A DNA stretch of 64,000 nucleotides from Bubalus kerabau (taxonomy: Eukaryota; Chordata; Mammalia; Artiodactyla; Bovidae): NCBI RefSeq assembly GCF_029407905.1, contig NC_073637.1:53754501-53818500 (forward strand). Direction: 5' to 3'. Numbering within the stretch: position 1 is the first letter of the stretch; each line of letters opens with the position of its first letter. This document shows, in pieces, positions 35,290-48,208 of this stretch. The position numbers and the translations under genes were made by a program. Below the pieces are notes generated by a model. The model did not search any database and was not told the DNA's origin. It saw only the letters and a list, made by a program, of their open reading frames with translations.

Positions 35290-35680
35290 TCTAGGCCCAT
35301 GCCCCAACATACTTTTTTATGCCACTGCATTACCAAAGCTGTTTACATGCTACTCCCCCTTTGAAGAATACATATTCCCACTCTGTTTGCATCTCACTAA
35401 ATTTTGTGACCCTGTTTTTTCCTGACCATTCTTTAAGATCCAGTTCATGTTTCAGTTTTTCATGAGAGCATTTCCTCTTTTCCTTCCTAGTTTGGCTTAG
35501 GGTCCTACCCTGCATACTAGTTCACTATTGATACTGTAATTATCTGTTTACTTATATGTTTTCTTTAGTTTGGCCCTAAGGGGCAAAAAGAAAAAAAAAT
35601 GTTTCAATCTTTGCATTCTTATCATCTAGTATAGTAGTTTTCATGTGAAAATCTTCAAGTGAATATTTATTGAAGGAACT
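35290..35680 (+). mobile_element. L2 LINE 3' region
   Basis: AAGATCCAGTTCATGTTTCA followed by GAGAGCATTTCCTCTTTTCC and a degraded GAATATTTATTGAAGGAAC end fits the L2 terminus. Confidence 0.6.
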
Positions 35681-35742
35681 GATTAAATATTCTCAAGTAA
35701 AAAATCTCACTGGGTTATTTACATGTATATTAGCTTTTCCTT

Positions 35743-35919
35743 GGCTTCCCAGGTGGTCCTATTGGTAAAAAATCTGCCTGCCAATGCAGGAGGTGTAAGA
35801 GACCTGAGTTCTATCTCTGGGTCAGGAAGGTCCCCTGGAGGAGGAGAAGGCAACCCACTCCAGTGTTCTTGCTTGGAAAATCCCATGGACAGAGGAGCCT
35901 GGTGGAATACAATCCATGG
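35743..35919 (+). mobile_element. Bov-tA SINE
   Basis: Sense copy from GGCTTCCCAGGTGGTCC to TACAATCCATGG; the last part is missing. Confidence 0.92.
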
Positions 35920-36259
35920 ATAGGAATTTCTCTGATTCTTACCCAAAAACAGAGACAAAGTATTCAAAATGCAAACTACATTTATAATATTTTGTTTTTT
36001 GTTTATTTTTACTACTTCTCCCACTTCTAACTGTTCAGTGTCCCCTAGCTCCTGAGCCTCATTGTTGTAATTGTTTTTAAATGATATGCATAGAGTTGTG
36101 CTGCATAACAATTACACATAAATATTAAGTGATGTCTTAGTATATAAATGATAGCAATTAGTATACTTTATGCACTCAAATAAAGTCTTTTGGGGATTGC
36201 ATAGTAGAGGAAAATGAATCTTTGGACAAAAACTTTTGGTTAGGAGTTCCAGGATACAT

Positions 36260-36473
36260 GTGTCTTCCCCAATGGCTCTGCGGGTTAAGGATCTACCTGC
36301 AATGCAGGAGATGCGAGTTCAGTTCCTGATTTGGGAAGATCCTCTGGAGAAGATAAAAGGCAAACCACTCCAGTATTATTGCCAGAAAAATCCCATAGAT
36401 AGAGTTGCCTAGCAGGCTACTTTCCATGGGGTCACAAAAGAGACAGGCACAACTGAGCACGAAGCACAAATCA
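36260..36473 (+). mobile_element. Bov-tA SINE with exact target duplication
   Basis: Diverged sense copy. Bounded by CCAGGATACAT at 36249-36259 and 36474-36484. Confidence 0.94.
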
Positions 36474-36773
36474 CCAGGATACATAAAATTACAGGTTAGG
36501 ATTAGGTTCAGCTGACAAAGAAAACTCAAAACAAGAGGGACTGAAGCAAGGTAGATATGTGGCCTAAGATATGTAGTTGCTCTGCTCTAGGAATTTCTCA
36601 GGGACATCAGCTAACTTACTATTGTATCATTTCCCAAGGAATGACCCTTGTCCCCAGTTCTAGTATAATGTCTCAGGTTCCAGCATAATATGTCACATAT
36701 TCCAGCCTGGGGTTGGGGGGAGATGATAGAGAAGAAAGAAGGTAAAAGACACATTGTAACATAATATTAAAAG

Positions 36774-36775
<2 letters not shown>

Positions 36776-36844
<69 letters not shown>
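36776..36844. repeat. Compound TA/GA microsatellite
   Basis: About 17 TA units followed directly by about 16 GA units. Likely length-polymorphic. Confidence 0.95.
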
Positions 36845-36848
<4 letters not shown>

Positions 36849-36956
36849 AAATGTAGTCTTTGTTTAGAGTAACTTGGTATCAGCTGGAAATGCCACTATT
36901 AGAGAAGAAGTAGTAGTGAGACATTTGAAAAGGTAAGATTTAGTCCAATATTGATG

Positions 36957-37161
36957 TGTACTTAGTCGCTCAGTTGTTTCCGACTCTTTGCAACCCCATG
37001 GACTGCAGCCCACCAGGCTCGTACGTCCTTGGAGATTCTCCAGGCAAGAATACTGGAGTGGGTTGCCATTTCCTTCTCCAGGGGGTCTTCCCAATGCAGG
37101 GATCAAACCCAGGTCTCCTGTATTACAGCAGATTCTTTAACAACTAAGCCACCAGGGAAGC
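36957..37161 (-). mobile_element. Bov-tA SINE with exact target duplication
   Basis: Reverse copy ending in CACCAGGGAAGC. Bounded by CCAATATTGATG at 36945-36956 and 37162-37173. Confidence 0.95.
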
Positions 37162-37339
37162 CCAATATTGATGAATAAGTAAGAAATATTCTTGTTTAAG
37201 TACTACCTAGTAAGAGGACAAATATTAGGAAACAACAGTATCAATAGTATTAATACTTTATTATTAAAATTGTGAATAATATTGTACATTAAAATGAACA
37301 TGAATTGTGTACATATGTCTATTCTAAGTTCTTTTTATT

Positions 37340-37460
37340 TATATTTTCATTTAATATTTCCTTTAACTCTATGAGGTAGCTGATATATTGTATACATTTT
37401 GCATATTCAAAAACAACTTACAATAAAGAACTAAAATGACTTGTCTCTTGTCTAAATTTG
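37340..37460 (-). mobile_element. Probable MIR fragment, antisense
   Basis: TTTAACTCTATGAGGTAGCT and the following segment match the reverse MIR core loosely. Confidence 0.45.
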
Positions 37461-37559
37461 AAGGGTAAGTAGCCACACTAAGAATATAAGAGTTATGAGA
37501 TTGGATAGTACTATGATGGTAATGATTCTGTTGCTGTTATTACAAAGATTAGCATAAAT

Positions 37560-38070
37560 TTTTTGACTTAAATCACACATATGCATTATCTTACAGTTTT
37601 GTGGGGCAGAAGTCCAGTATAGGTCTTAAGAAATAAAAATTAAGTCATTAGCAGGCTACATTCCTTTCTAGAAGTTGTAGGGAAGAATGTTTTCTATTTA
37701 TTTGTGTTGTTGGAAGAACACAATTCCTTGAGGTTATAAGACCAGGATCTTCAAATTTTTATTGCTGGCTCTCAATTGTGGGCTCTTCCCAGTCTCCTTC
37801 CTCCATCTTTAAGTCCAGCAAAGACAGGTATAGGCCTTCTAATGTCATATCTCCCTGGCATACACTTCTGCTTTCTTCTTCTTCTTTTAAGGACTTGTGT
37901 GATTAGAATAGGCCCACCTGGGTAATTTAGGATACAGTTTCCACCTCAGAACCCTTAAGTTTAATCACATATGCAAGCTCTATTTAATGTGTAAGGTAAC
38001 ATATTCACAGGTTCCCTGGATGAAGGCATGGCCATCTTGGGATGTCATTATTTTACCACAGGTGGCAATG
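37560..38070 (+). repeat. Ancient mammalian repeat, same family as 62835-63220
   Basis: TACAGTTTTGTGGGGCAGAA followed by a long middle and AAGGACTTGTGTGATTAGAA, then AATCACATATGCAAGCTC. This order is shared with the copy near 62940. Family name not asserted. Confidence 0.55.
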
Positions 38071-39814
38071 AGAAGGGGAAAAGGAATTAGAGAGCAGAGG
38101 ACTTTTCAAGTGATGGTATTTGTACATTTGAAGCTCTCTCCAGCAAAAGAGACAAAGAATTCTAATTAGTATCCAAGATATAGAAAAGTGATAAAGGCTG
38201 ACTTTGGTGTCTTGACTTATGTCTTGTAATATCTCTTTTTCTTCCTAGAGGGATTCATTTATCAGTAGACAGTTTTGGATATCATTTAATTATTCTGTAA
38301 TTCCATACCACTCCCATTTCACCCCTTTCATTTTCTATCCCTAGAACTGAAAGTGCTACTTTCTACTGAGGTGGATCTGAAAGATTTATCAAAGCACTCA
38401 TGCCCAGAGTAGCTCCTGAACATTGCCTACTAACCACTTGAATTGGTCAGCAAATACCTTTTAGTGGTTTAAGCAATGAGATTCTAAGAACAATAAGTAA
38501 ATTTGCATTAAATCAAACAAAGGGGATAGAAATATTGACATGCATCTTCATTTGTTAATGTTGAAGAGTGCAGTGAGTATCCTGTTAAAGTGATTTTGGG
38601 ACAGTATTTTATTCTTACTGTGAATATTACTTGTTTCCTACTTCCTAAACTCCTTATCTAACTATCACTATGTTTTTAATGGTGAAAAACACAGGCAGAA
38701 AGGCAGAGTGGAACAAAATAGAAAATAGGTAAAGAAGAATCTCTTTTTGTAAAAAAAAAAAAAGCAAACTAAATGATATACTTGTTACATTAATTCAAGG
38801 ACCAGTCCTGTTAAGCATCATAAATCTCAAGTAAGAGTTATGAAGCAAGAGTTTTTCCATAACGTGAGAAAGGAAGAGACAGGATGAGTCAGAATGCAAA
38901 AAAATGTCTGGTGCACAATAAATATTAAACAAATATTTGACATTGAATCATGTTTATAAATATCTAGCATATAAGCAAATATTGTATGCCATTTCACATT
39001 ATATAAATCACCTAAATAATATATAACTTAGGCAATAGTAAAATTAATTATAAAAAGCTTGTTTCCTTATTTTAGTGAAACAGTTTCAAATGTTTATAAC
39101 TTTGTGTAAGACACTCTACTGGCTTTAAATGTACTTAAGCTAAGTTTATCCATGACTTACAAATAATTTTAATAACTTCTTAAATAGCTGATAGTATGTG
39201 ATTTTTAAGTTTATATCTTTTTAGTTCTATAAATTTTTTAGTTTTTTAAAATTTGTTTCTCTATGATAATTTTTATAATGTATATTTTTGTAAATGAAGG
39301 CTTGAAAAAGTATAAAAAAGCAACATAAAATCTCTCTTCTTAGGGTAGAATATCTACTTATTGTAGAAAGCATTATATTTCTCTTATTCTTCAAATAAAA
39401 TTTTAAGAATTTGTTTCTTCATCACATACATTTGTCATTTACATAATTACATTACCAGTATTCTAGATAGCAATTATACTTGTTAGGTGTAGTTTCATTT
39501 TAACATCTTGAAAACCAAAGCAATGTACAGTTTTTTGCAACATGAGCTTTTAATACTCCCAGTAATAATCATTGACTTTCAGTATTTTGCTATTTCTTGA
39601 AGATGTGGTATAGCTCATTGCACAATTTAGAATAGAAAGTAAATATTCTATTTCCTTTTTATATTTTCTATCCTTAATGCTGACATTTCCTCCTATTCTA
39701 ATATTTAAATATAAAAAGTGCCTATGCAAATAAACATATGGCACAATAGTATAATTAATCACAGATCACCACCAAAAAACTAATTTATCTGGGCTTATGT
39801 TTCTTCGACAGTAA
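38071..39814. other. 1.7 kb intron without recognised features
   Basis: AT-rich; A-run near 38749. No recent SINE or LINE insertion and no exon recognised. Confidence 0.5.
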
Positions 39815-39925
39815 AAGAAATATAATAATGCCTTCCTCATAGGGCTTTTGGAAGGATTATATGAAGTCAAGCATTCCGTATGGTTAGAATATAGTACAGG
39901 CTCAAAAACGTTAATAATAATGGCA
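39815..39925 (+). mobile_element. MIR SINE fragment
   Basis: ATAATAATGCCTTCCTCATA, AGGGCTTTTGGAAGGATTAT and a degraded TACAGGCTCAAAAACGTTAA give the MIR core and tail. Confidence 0.7.
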
Positions 39926-39944
39926 TTGCTACTGCTGCAACCAG

Positions 39945-39976
39945 TACTACCGCCGTCACGACGACCACCACCACAT
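39945..39976. repeat. Short CCG/CCA-like trinucleotide patch
   Basis: Interrupted three-base repeat rich in CG dinucleotides, following the MIR tail. Confidence 0.6.
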
Positions 39977-40589
39977 ACCCAGAGTGTGCTGCGGCATGCT
40001 GCTTCTATCAGTCTTTGATCTGTGCTTCCTACTGTGCAGATAACACATGTTCTCACAAATTTCAGAATTTGGAATATCCTTGTGAAGATTCCCTGCTGAT
40101 ATTAGTTGTCAGAAGCCATCAGCAGATGTTTCTAAGAAGTCAGAATAGGTTTCTGCCAAGAGAGATTGAAAAAGGAACTGAGAGAGCTCTGAGCTTTTGC
40201 CTTATGACCTGAGCTATTTTACTGCAAAGTAGAAGGTTATCTAATGAAAGTCTTGGAGTTACTAAAAGTCACTATCATCTTTCTGGCGCATTTTATTTTT
40301 CTTTCAGCTTCTCAGTCCCTCAGCAACAGCTGCTGCTGGGTAGTGAAGAGAGAGGAGGAATACAATATTGTGTTTGCCATTCTTAGTATTAAAGCTCTTT
40401 GAACTTCTGAAATCTCTAACCAGTGTGGAGAAAAGTCACTTGGATGATTTGATTATTCTCATATAACCAGTCACATAGGATACATTTTGTCAAAGTATAC
40501 ACTTCTGTCTAATCCTTTTTTTGAACATTGAATATCTGGCTTGAATTTTAGCCCCTCCTACCTAACAATATAACCACTAACATAATACC

Positions 40590-40618
40590 AGAAAAAAAAA
40601 ATATATATATATATATAG
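40590..40618. repeat. A-run followed by TA microsatellite
   Basis: A9 followed by about nine TA units. Confidence 0.9.
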
Positions 40619-40929
40619 ACAGGAGGAGCATCCTAAATCTGAAAATATAGGATGTGATAGCTATACTTTCTTTCTGTGACGATCTCTAGCATCTGAAAGC
40701 AACCATGTAAGACTTCATATATATTGGGAGTGGCCAGATGAAAATCAGTGTTATAAATCCTAAACTTTCCCTGGGAAATTCTGCAATTTAATTTAAATTA
40801 AATTCTGACCAGAAATCTGGGGCTACAATAGATTTTAAAAATTAAAACAACAAATTATTTGCCCTTAGGAAGTTTCCAGGTAGTGATTTAAATTGAAAAT
40901 AAAAGAATTAATGTGGAAATTAGCAGTCA

Positions 40930-41360
40930 CAACTTGAAGGAAACACTCTGGGTGAAATAAAAGGAAGGCTGCTTAGAACTGTCAGTGAGTATCTTTCTAA
41001 GCAAATGAGATTTAATCCAATATTGAAGGATGGCAAAGGACTAGTGATGCAAAAGGCAAAAGTAGAAGTGTTTATAAAGGCTTGTGAAGATATTAGTCTT
41101 CTGGAAACTAAAATGATGACAGAGGTCCTGTGGCATACAGGTAAGGAGTAAAATGTAAGAAATGGAGGCTGTGTGTGTGTGTCGGTCACTTAGTTGTGTC
41201 TGATTCTTTGTGACCCTATGGACTGTTGCCCACCAGGCTCCTCTGTCCATGGAATTCTCCAGACAAGACTACTGGAATGGGTTGCCATTTCCTTAGAGCT
41301 GAATAAAGCCCAGATCATACAGGGCCCTCTGAGATCCATCCAAAAATGTAATGAGAAGCA
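40930..41360 (+). repeat. Ancient mammalian repeat interrupted by a Bov-A
   Basis: ATATTGAAGGATGGCAAAGG on the left and CCCAGATCATACAGGGCC on the right fit one old repeat, the kind also suspected at 10560-10980, with a Bov-A between. Confidence 0.45.
41183..41297 (-). mobile_element. Bov-A SINE monomer
   Basis: Reverse Bov-A unit preceded by a short TG repeat; ends GGGTTGCCATTTCCTT. Confidence 0.9.
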
Positions 41361-42117
41361 TGATGCCTAAATAGCAAAGTAGCACTTCCTACCAAATTGA
41401 CTTTGATGAGCCATACTCATATTTGTTTAATATTTTTTTATGTGTACCATCAAACATATACAAATTTGTAATGAATATTCTCCTAAAACCAATAAGAGTT
41501 TCTGCCAGTACTTTCTTCAAAATTTGTAACTTCAAGTTGATCATTTATATGTATTATGAAATTTAAATTATATCCTCCAGTAGCTAAGCATGAATAAATA
41601 ATATAAAAGAACCAATGGTTCTGTACTGTTGTGTTATATATTTAATATTTGATACATTTTTCATTTTATGTAGTTTTTTCCCTTCAGTGAAACATTTGTA
41701 GTGCCATATTTAATCTGTCATTGTTACACACCAGCAGTCCCCTAAAGGAGAAAGCGAGTGCACAGATGCAAAAGGCATAGAAAAATAAAACAAAGCTGAA
41801 AGCTTTTTATCAACTCATCAATATCTTACTTGTCTCCAAACTCTTCTCTTTCCTTATCTTTAAAATATGAGCCTTTTTAAGAATTGAAACTATTAACCTA
41901 ATGCTGGCAACAAAGTGGATGAATCCAGAGAATTCCCTAGGCTGGCACATCTCTTTCTTGAAAAGTCTAGTCCAGGATCTTGGAATATATCTTCTGTGTT
42001 AAGATATATAATATTATAATGTATAATCTTTTTAGAATATGAGAGATTAATTTTTTCCTCTAAAATAAGATTAGTTTTGGATAAATGCTGGATTTATATG
42101 TGTCATATTTAAACTTT
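41361..42117. other. Intron without recognised features
   Basis: AT-rich; no exon or named repeat seen. Confidence 0.4.
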
Positions 42118-42322
42118 CTATGTTCGTCTCTCAGTTGTGTCCGATTCTTTGTGACCCTGTGGACTGTAGCCTGCCAGGCTCCTCTGTCCATGGAATTTTT
42201 TAGCCAAGAATACTGGAGTGGGTTGCCATTTCCTTCTCCAGGGGATCTTCCTGACCCAGGGATCACACCCGGGTCTCCTGCATTGCAGGCAGACTCCTTA
42301 TCATCTGAGCTACCAAGGAAGC
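42118..42322 (-). mobile_element. Bov-tA SINE
   Basis: Reverse copy from CTCAGTTGTGTCCGATTC to GAGCTACCAAGGAAGC. Duplication unclear. Confidence 0.93.
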
Positions 42323-42522
42323 TCTTTATCTTAACAATATTTACTTGTTTCACAAATTTAATTTAAATTTACCTTTGTCTATTTCCTTTTTTACAAAAAT
42401 TATGGTGGTTACTAACTATACAGTTATTGAACACTGATTTTACATGTACACATGTGATGCATATTACATACAATGCATATCACAAAACAGTCAAATCTGA
42501 GAATTATTCTGAAATACATGAT

Positions 42523-42711
42523 TTTTTTTTTTTTAAGATTTGTCTACAGTATCCTGGTATTTATATGTTTTATTTATTTATTTTTTTACAATTACGGTTT
42601 TGGCACAAAGGCTTAGTTGTCCCATGGCATGTGGAATATTTCTGGACCAAGGATTGAACCCATGTACCATGCATTGGCATGTGGATTCTTAACCAATGGA
42701 CCAGCAGGGAA
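42523..42711 (-). mobile_element. CHR-type SINE with exact 17-bp target duplication
   Basis: A tRNA-derived SINE distinct from Bov-tA: reverse orientation, T-rich end at the left, then GGCTTAGTTGTCCCATGGCA and ending CCAGCAGGGAAATTC-like. Matches the cetartiodactyl CHR group from memory. Duplication ATTCTGAAATACATGAT at 42506-42522 and 42712-42728. Confidence 0.88.
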
Positions 42712-42987
42712 ATTCTGAAATACATGATATTTTAATAAATGTGTCACATATCCTGCTTCATCTGAATTAGACAACGCCCTATAAAATTGGATAAAATAAT
42801 CCTGTGAAGCATAGATTTTTTAGTGAGCCTTTTATAAGTGCTATATTTGTGAAAAGATAAAAAGGGGAAAATGACTTCAATCATTTTTATTTGGGATAAA
42901 AAATCTAGATTGGCTTCACTCTTCACCCCTATTTTTACAGCTCAAGTTTATACCCTCAATTTCTCTAACTTGGTCCTGTGTTGTGCA

Positions 42988-43097
42988 GTGTTTAGTCATT
43001 CAGTTGTGTCCAACTCTTTGCGACCCCATGAACTATAGCCTGCCAGGCTCCTCTGTTCATAGGGATTCTCCAGGCAAGAATATTGGAGTGGGTTGAC
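42988..43097 (-). mobile_element. Bov-A SINE fragment
   Basis: Reverse Bov-A, truncated at GGAGTGGGTTGACAGC. Confidence 0.88.
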
Positions 43098-43129
43098 AGC
43101 CCAACTCCACTCAAATCCAAATTGTTCCT

Positions 43130-44045
43130 ACTGCCAAAGTGAACATATGAACAGCAAATAAAACCCTGTCAACACTCTACTCAAAACTCGTTATTTGCTG
43201 CTCCTCATTTATAAGATAAACTTAGAGGTCCTTAACATGATATAGTTCCTACCTCCATTTTTAGCCTTGCTTTTCATCACTTCCTGTTTCACAGTTCGTA
43301 TTATAGAAACTAATGGAATATTTCTTTATATTGTGACATTTTTCTTGCTATCTTCTACAACATTCTTCTCCACTTCTTTTTATTTTATTTTATTTTTTAA
43401 ACTTTACATAATTGTATTAGTTTTGCCAAATATCAAAATGAATCCGCCACAAGTATACATGTGTTCCCCATCCTGAACCCTCCTCCCTCCTCCCTCCCCA
43501 TTCCATCCCTCTGGGTCGTCGCAGTGCACCAGCCCCAAGCATCCAGTATTGTGCATCGAACCTGGACTGGCAACTTGTTTCATACATGATATTTTACATG
43601 TTTCAATGCCATTCTCCCAAATCTTCCCACCCTCTCCCTCTCCCACAGAGTCCATAAGACTGTTCTATACATCAGTGTCTCTTTTGCTGTCTCGTACACA
43701 GGGTTATTTTTACCATCTTTCTAAATTCCATATATATGCGTTAGTATACTGTATTGGTGTTTTCCTTTCTGGCTTACTTCACTCTGTATAATAGGCTCCA
43801 GTTTCATCCACCTCATTAGAACTGATTCAAATGTACTCTTTTTAATGGCTAATACCTTCCTTTGCACTACCTGGGGGTTCTCTCCTGGAGGAAGTCTTTC
43901 CACTTTATTCTTTAAACAGATTGGGTGGCTCTCATCTCTGCTCCATGTAACCCTATGTGTCCATATTCCAAAGCACTTAGCATAGGGTATTGCATTTATC
44001 TTATTTATGTCTTGTCTCCAAATTGGACTGTGATTACCAAGATCT
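43130..44045 (+). mobile_element. L2 LINE split by an L1 insertion
   Basis: Left piece 43130-43384 (AAACTTAGAGGTCCTTAACA, CTTCCTGTTTCACAG) and right piece 43855-44045 (CCTTTGCACTACCTGG, CTTAGCATAGGGTATTGCAT, TTGGACTGTGATTACC) follow the L2 order around the L1 at 43385-43854. Confidence 0.65.
43385..43854 (-). mobile_element. L1 LINE 3' end, antisense
   Basis: Reverse of the same 3' end seen at 32300-32810, T-rich at the left. The minus strand includes FESVLMRWMKLEPIIQSEVS, matching the corresponding L1 at 32340-32440. Short, 5'-truncated copy of about 470 bp. Confidence 0.93.
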
Positions 44046-44369
44046 GAAACATTTATGAAAAAGGAAGTGCTTTTAATTAGATGCCAAATTGATTATGTGA
44101 CATGACATTGCATACCTTAAGCTTTAAAATCATAGTTTACACATTGTATATTTTATATTTATGCATATGTTGTGCATTCTGAATTGCATAATAGAATGAA
44201 TTATAGTCATTCTGAAATGAACATAATAGAGAAAAGCTGCTTCCAGAAAAGATAAATTTCTAGCAGTGTAGATCTGGGGAAAAACTCTACTCTTTGAATC
44301 ATAGTAAGGTTGCCAAAAATAGAACTTCATTCTCAAGATCCATTTTGAACAGATGTGAACATTTATTTT

Positions 44370-44560
44370 ATGATTAGCTAATAATAACTGCCATTTATTA
44401 AAGACATACTGTATGTGAACCATAGTATGTTCTGTTTTCAAAACTTGTTTTATGTAATACCTATTTCAACCTTAGAAATTATGAGTTATAAATTCACTTT
44501 TATAGTTATGAGACTTCCCTTAAACCATATAACATTCCGTGACAGAGAGAAACTTAATCC
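44370..44560 (-). mobile_element. MIR SINE fragment, antisense
   Basis: Degraded ACATACTGTATGTGAACCAT and later ATAGTTATGAGACTTCC parts follow reverse MIR order. Confidence 0.5.
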
Positions 44561-44681
44561 ACAGCTTTGCCTGTGCCCTTAACTATGTTATGTTGTCTCA
44601 CTAATATGACTGACTTGGTGTTACTATTAAAACATCATTAATTTGTTTTGGTAAATATCATCAAAGGTTAATTTGATTGCA

Positions 44682-44914
44682 CCACCTGATGTGAAGAGCT
44701 GACTCATTGGAAAAGACCCTGATGCTGGGAAAGATTGAGGGCAGGAGGAGAAGGGGATGACAGAGGATGAGATGATTGGATGGTATCACCAACTCAATGG
44801 ACATGGGTTTGGGTGGACTCCGGGAGTTGGTGATGGACAGGGAGGCCTGGCGTGCTGCAGTTCAGGGGGTCGCAGAGAGTCAGACACTACTAAGCGACTG
44901 AACTGAACTGAACT
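44682..44914 (+). mobile_element. BovB LINE, short 3' end
   Basis: Sense BovB terminus of about 230 bp, ending GCGACTGAACTGAACTGAAC. Confidence 0.92.
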
Positions 44915-46830
44915 AATCATATTGGTACAAATTAGCCAATGCAGTGGCTTATGACTAGAGAAATATTGAGAAGTTTCAACAGCTTCCAGATTTATTTTGA
45001 TGCCTAAAAATACAGGTTTTATAATTGAAGATAAAATAACTTATATTAATCCATGCTTTCTATATTTCCCCCCAAGGAATTGATATAATATTTGTTACTT
45101 GTCAGATTTCAGACATCATCTTTCCTTGCCATCACTTTTTAAGACATGAGGCATATGTGCAACATCAAAGAACTTACTTAGAGGTTATGTTATTATATAT
45201 CAGATATTTGGCTGACAGAAAGTATTTCTTAAGTTACAGACCTTTATTATGCAAATGTGGAATAGTGTGAAGTTTGAACACTTGACTTGTGACATCAGGC
45301 AAGTCTGAGATTGAATTTTGTCCTATAACTGTTGGCCAAATAAACACAGACAATTTATTGGGCAAGGCATTTTTTAAAACTTAGAAGTGAATATTCACTA
45401 GAATGTTTTAAGTATGGGGAAGCTATGGTTTAAATAATAAAGAAATGCATTATTTAGCACAACATTCTGTCTAGAAGTATGTAAGCCTCAGGCATATAGT
45501 AATAACATTTATCTCCTGGCTCTGGGCATCTCCCTTTGTTAGCTTTGTCCTCAAACTATGCATTTCAAGATGGCTGCTGTAGCATTAGTGAATATATCCA
45601 GATCCAGTCACCTCCAAAGCAGACTGATTCTTTGTATTTTATTTGATCTCCTAGGAATATTTTCCCCACACCCTCAACCCCTACCAACACTCCAAGAAGA
45701 TTGCTTCTCACCTTCCACTAACCAGAATTAGGTCACTTAGTAATATCTAATCTTACCCCTGACAGATGAAATGGAACTGCTAAGACTGGCATATACTCAT
45801 TAGCAGCCATTCCATGGAACTTAATATGGGGTCAGAAGTCACTAAAGCAGGAGGATATAAATAGGAAGATAGGTAGCTGAACAAAATCAATGTCCTGTTT
45901 GGAAGAGAAAGGTCTGGAATGAACAAGTAAGACAGCTGTTGAATAAGCAATCAATAGTTTCTGCCACAATTCACCCATTTTGTTATCAAGTATTCATCCC
46001 TATCTGTACTTCTTTCTTTACATTCACTTTGAAAAACTTTTTATATGAAAAAATTCTGCCTTCATTAATAGAAAAAAACAAAAATGTTAGCCACTTACAT
46101 ATAAGTCCAGTATCTCCAAGTATTGTGCTGGCTTTTCCATTATATCCAGTTATAGTTCCTCATTATCTGGAGACCTATAGCCAAAAGAGAGTTAACAGGA
46201 AATCCCCAACAAATGTGGTATCTGTGATAGTTTTAGCTTCAGAGGTCATTGGCTCATAGAACAATATAGTATCCTGTTGGTTAAGGAGGTTGGTGAAGAG
46301 TATCTTCTATGGAAGGGGGATGAGCTCCTTGATCAACCAGGAATGTAGCAGTACTCATTTTACCCCACTAGAACTTTTTCATCATCTGATACAGCTTCTG
46401 GTTCTAATTTGTGGAAATATATATTTTTTTCCCTCTTGTATAATGCTGCCCTAGGACATCAGTGCCATTACATACAACAACTACCATTACATACAACAAC
46501 TATCATTGCTTCTAAAACTGGAAGTTTTCTGCTTTTGCCACCCTCTGCCAGAATCCATGGTTTGGGGAGCTTAGGTCTCAAGTCTGAATACAGTCAATGA
46601 AGGGGAATATAACATCTGACCATATTGGGAGTACACTGTGCTTCCTACCAAGTTTCCTAAGTCTACAAACGATAGGAGGTTCAGGTTCTGAGTAGCCAAA
46701 TTAATATATAAATGAACATTACATATAGTTTTAGGTTTAAAATAAAGCAGTGCATGTGTGGTGCTGAGCCCAAGACTCACAGTGTTAATATTTAAAATAA
46801 ATGTGTGGGTAAATGATATAAAGAATATAA
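44915..46830. other. Intron with suspected old repeat at 45530-46600
   Basis: The block 45530-46600 has the look of an ancient retroelement or DNA transposon but I cannot identify it. It holds a 19-bp perfect tandem duplication (46465-46483 and 46484-46502). No gene recognised. Confidence 0.35.
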
Positions 46831-48208
46831 CTAAGTAGAAGTTCCATGGGACTTTATAAAACATAATGATGGAGAAGTCATGGTTTTAAACCCTCTGTAA
46901 ATGATGGAGAAAGTGACAGTTATGAAAAATATATTCTATACCAGTTCTATCAAAATATCTTGTGAAAATCCATGTCTTTAGCACTATGGGAAATGAATGT
47001 ACTAAATATTTAATATTTAATATTATTTACATATTTCTTACTTCTGGAAAGTCAGTGTTGAAAATGTGTGAGATTATTGTTGACTCCACTAGTAGTTTAA
47101 ATATCTTAACATAACCCTCAATTAGCATCATATAACCGTTTGGAGTTGGCACTCCACAAATGGAAGCCAAGAGTGTGGCTTATTAGGTTAAAAAAAAAAA
47201 TCAAGACAGTTATAAATTATCCTATATTTAGGGGCATATTTAGCTTTTTATCCAACAGTCCTGTGACCCAAATGCAGTTTTAATTTTTCCCCACTCACAA
47301 ATGACTAGGAACAAATAAGAGAGGCAAAATGTATGACATTTGTTTCTCTGCTAATATGCATTATATTCTTCCCATATTTCCTACTAAATATTTCACCCGT
47401 ACTACCAGCTATATATGTAGAGAAAGTGTTTATATTACACTGATGAATACTGATTTTCATTTGCTTTTCATTTCATTTTCATAATATACCATGGATAGAA
47501 CATATTATACAAAGATAAAAGGATGAAAAATTGCTAATACAGGAAAATACAGAAAATGCAAATTTCACATCAAACTCTTTATGTTACTTATTACATTTTT
47601 GTGTAAACAATCATTTGTTGCTTTGCTTTTGTTTTTACAAATTACTTTTATATATTTTACTGTTTTTTTTCCCCTTTTCGGAAATATCTCAATGTGTCAT
47701 TCTTGAGTTTTACTATAACACTTTATTTATATTAATGTCTCCAACTGAGGCCAGTGTAGTTTTTATTCTTTTATGCATAGATTTTACTTCTAAATAACCA
47801 GTCCAATAATGATGTTTAAACTAAGCTTGCAAGAATCAAACTAAAATGAAAGTGTTCTACAAATTCAGTCAGAATTTTAGCTTCTCAGTGATTCGGTGTC
47901 ATTGAAACAGTTCAAGAATTATAAGTGTCTGAAATTTCAGTGACAGCTCAGTGGTTAAGTGCTTAGCTGAAAGTATATGGATGTTAGTAATTAATCCATC
48001 ACTTAATTTAAAATGAAGCAGAGTTCTCATTGTTACATATATACATGCATGAATCTCAGTTAAAATTCAGGGAAAATAAAATCTACCATTAAATGGGTGT
48101 CCAAAATTTGTAGGACATGATTAAATGATAATGACTATCAAGGGTTTGGCATAGAAATAGCAACCAACCAATCAGTCACTTATTAAATTCCTAATTTGTA
48201 TCTTCTAG
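46831..48208. other. Intron without recognised features
   Basis: AT-rich; no recent insertion until the BovB at 48209. Confidence 0.45.
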
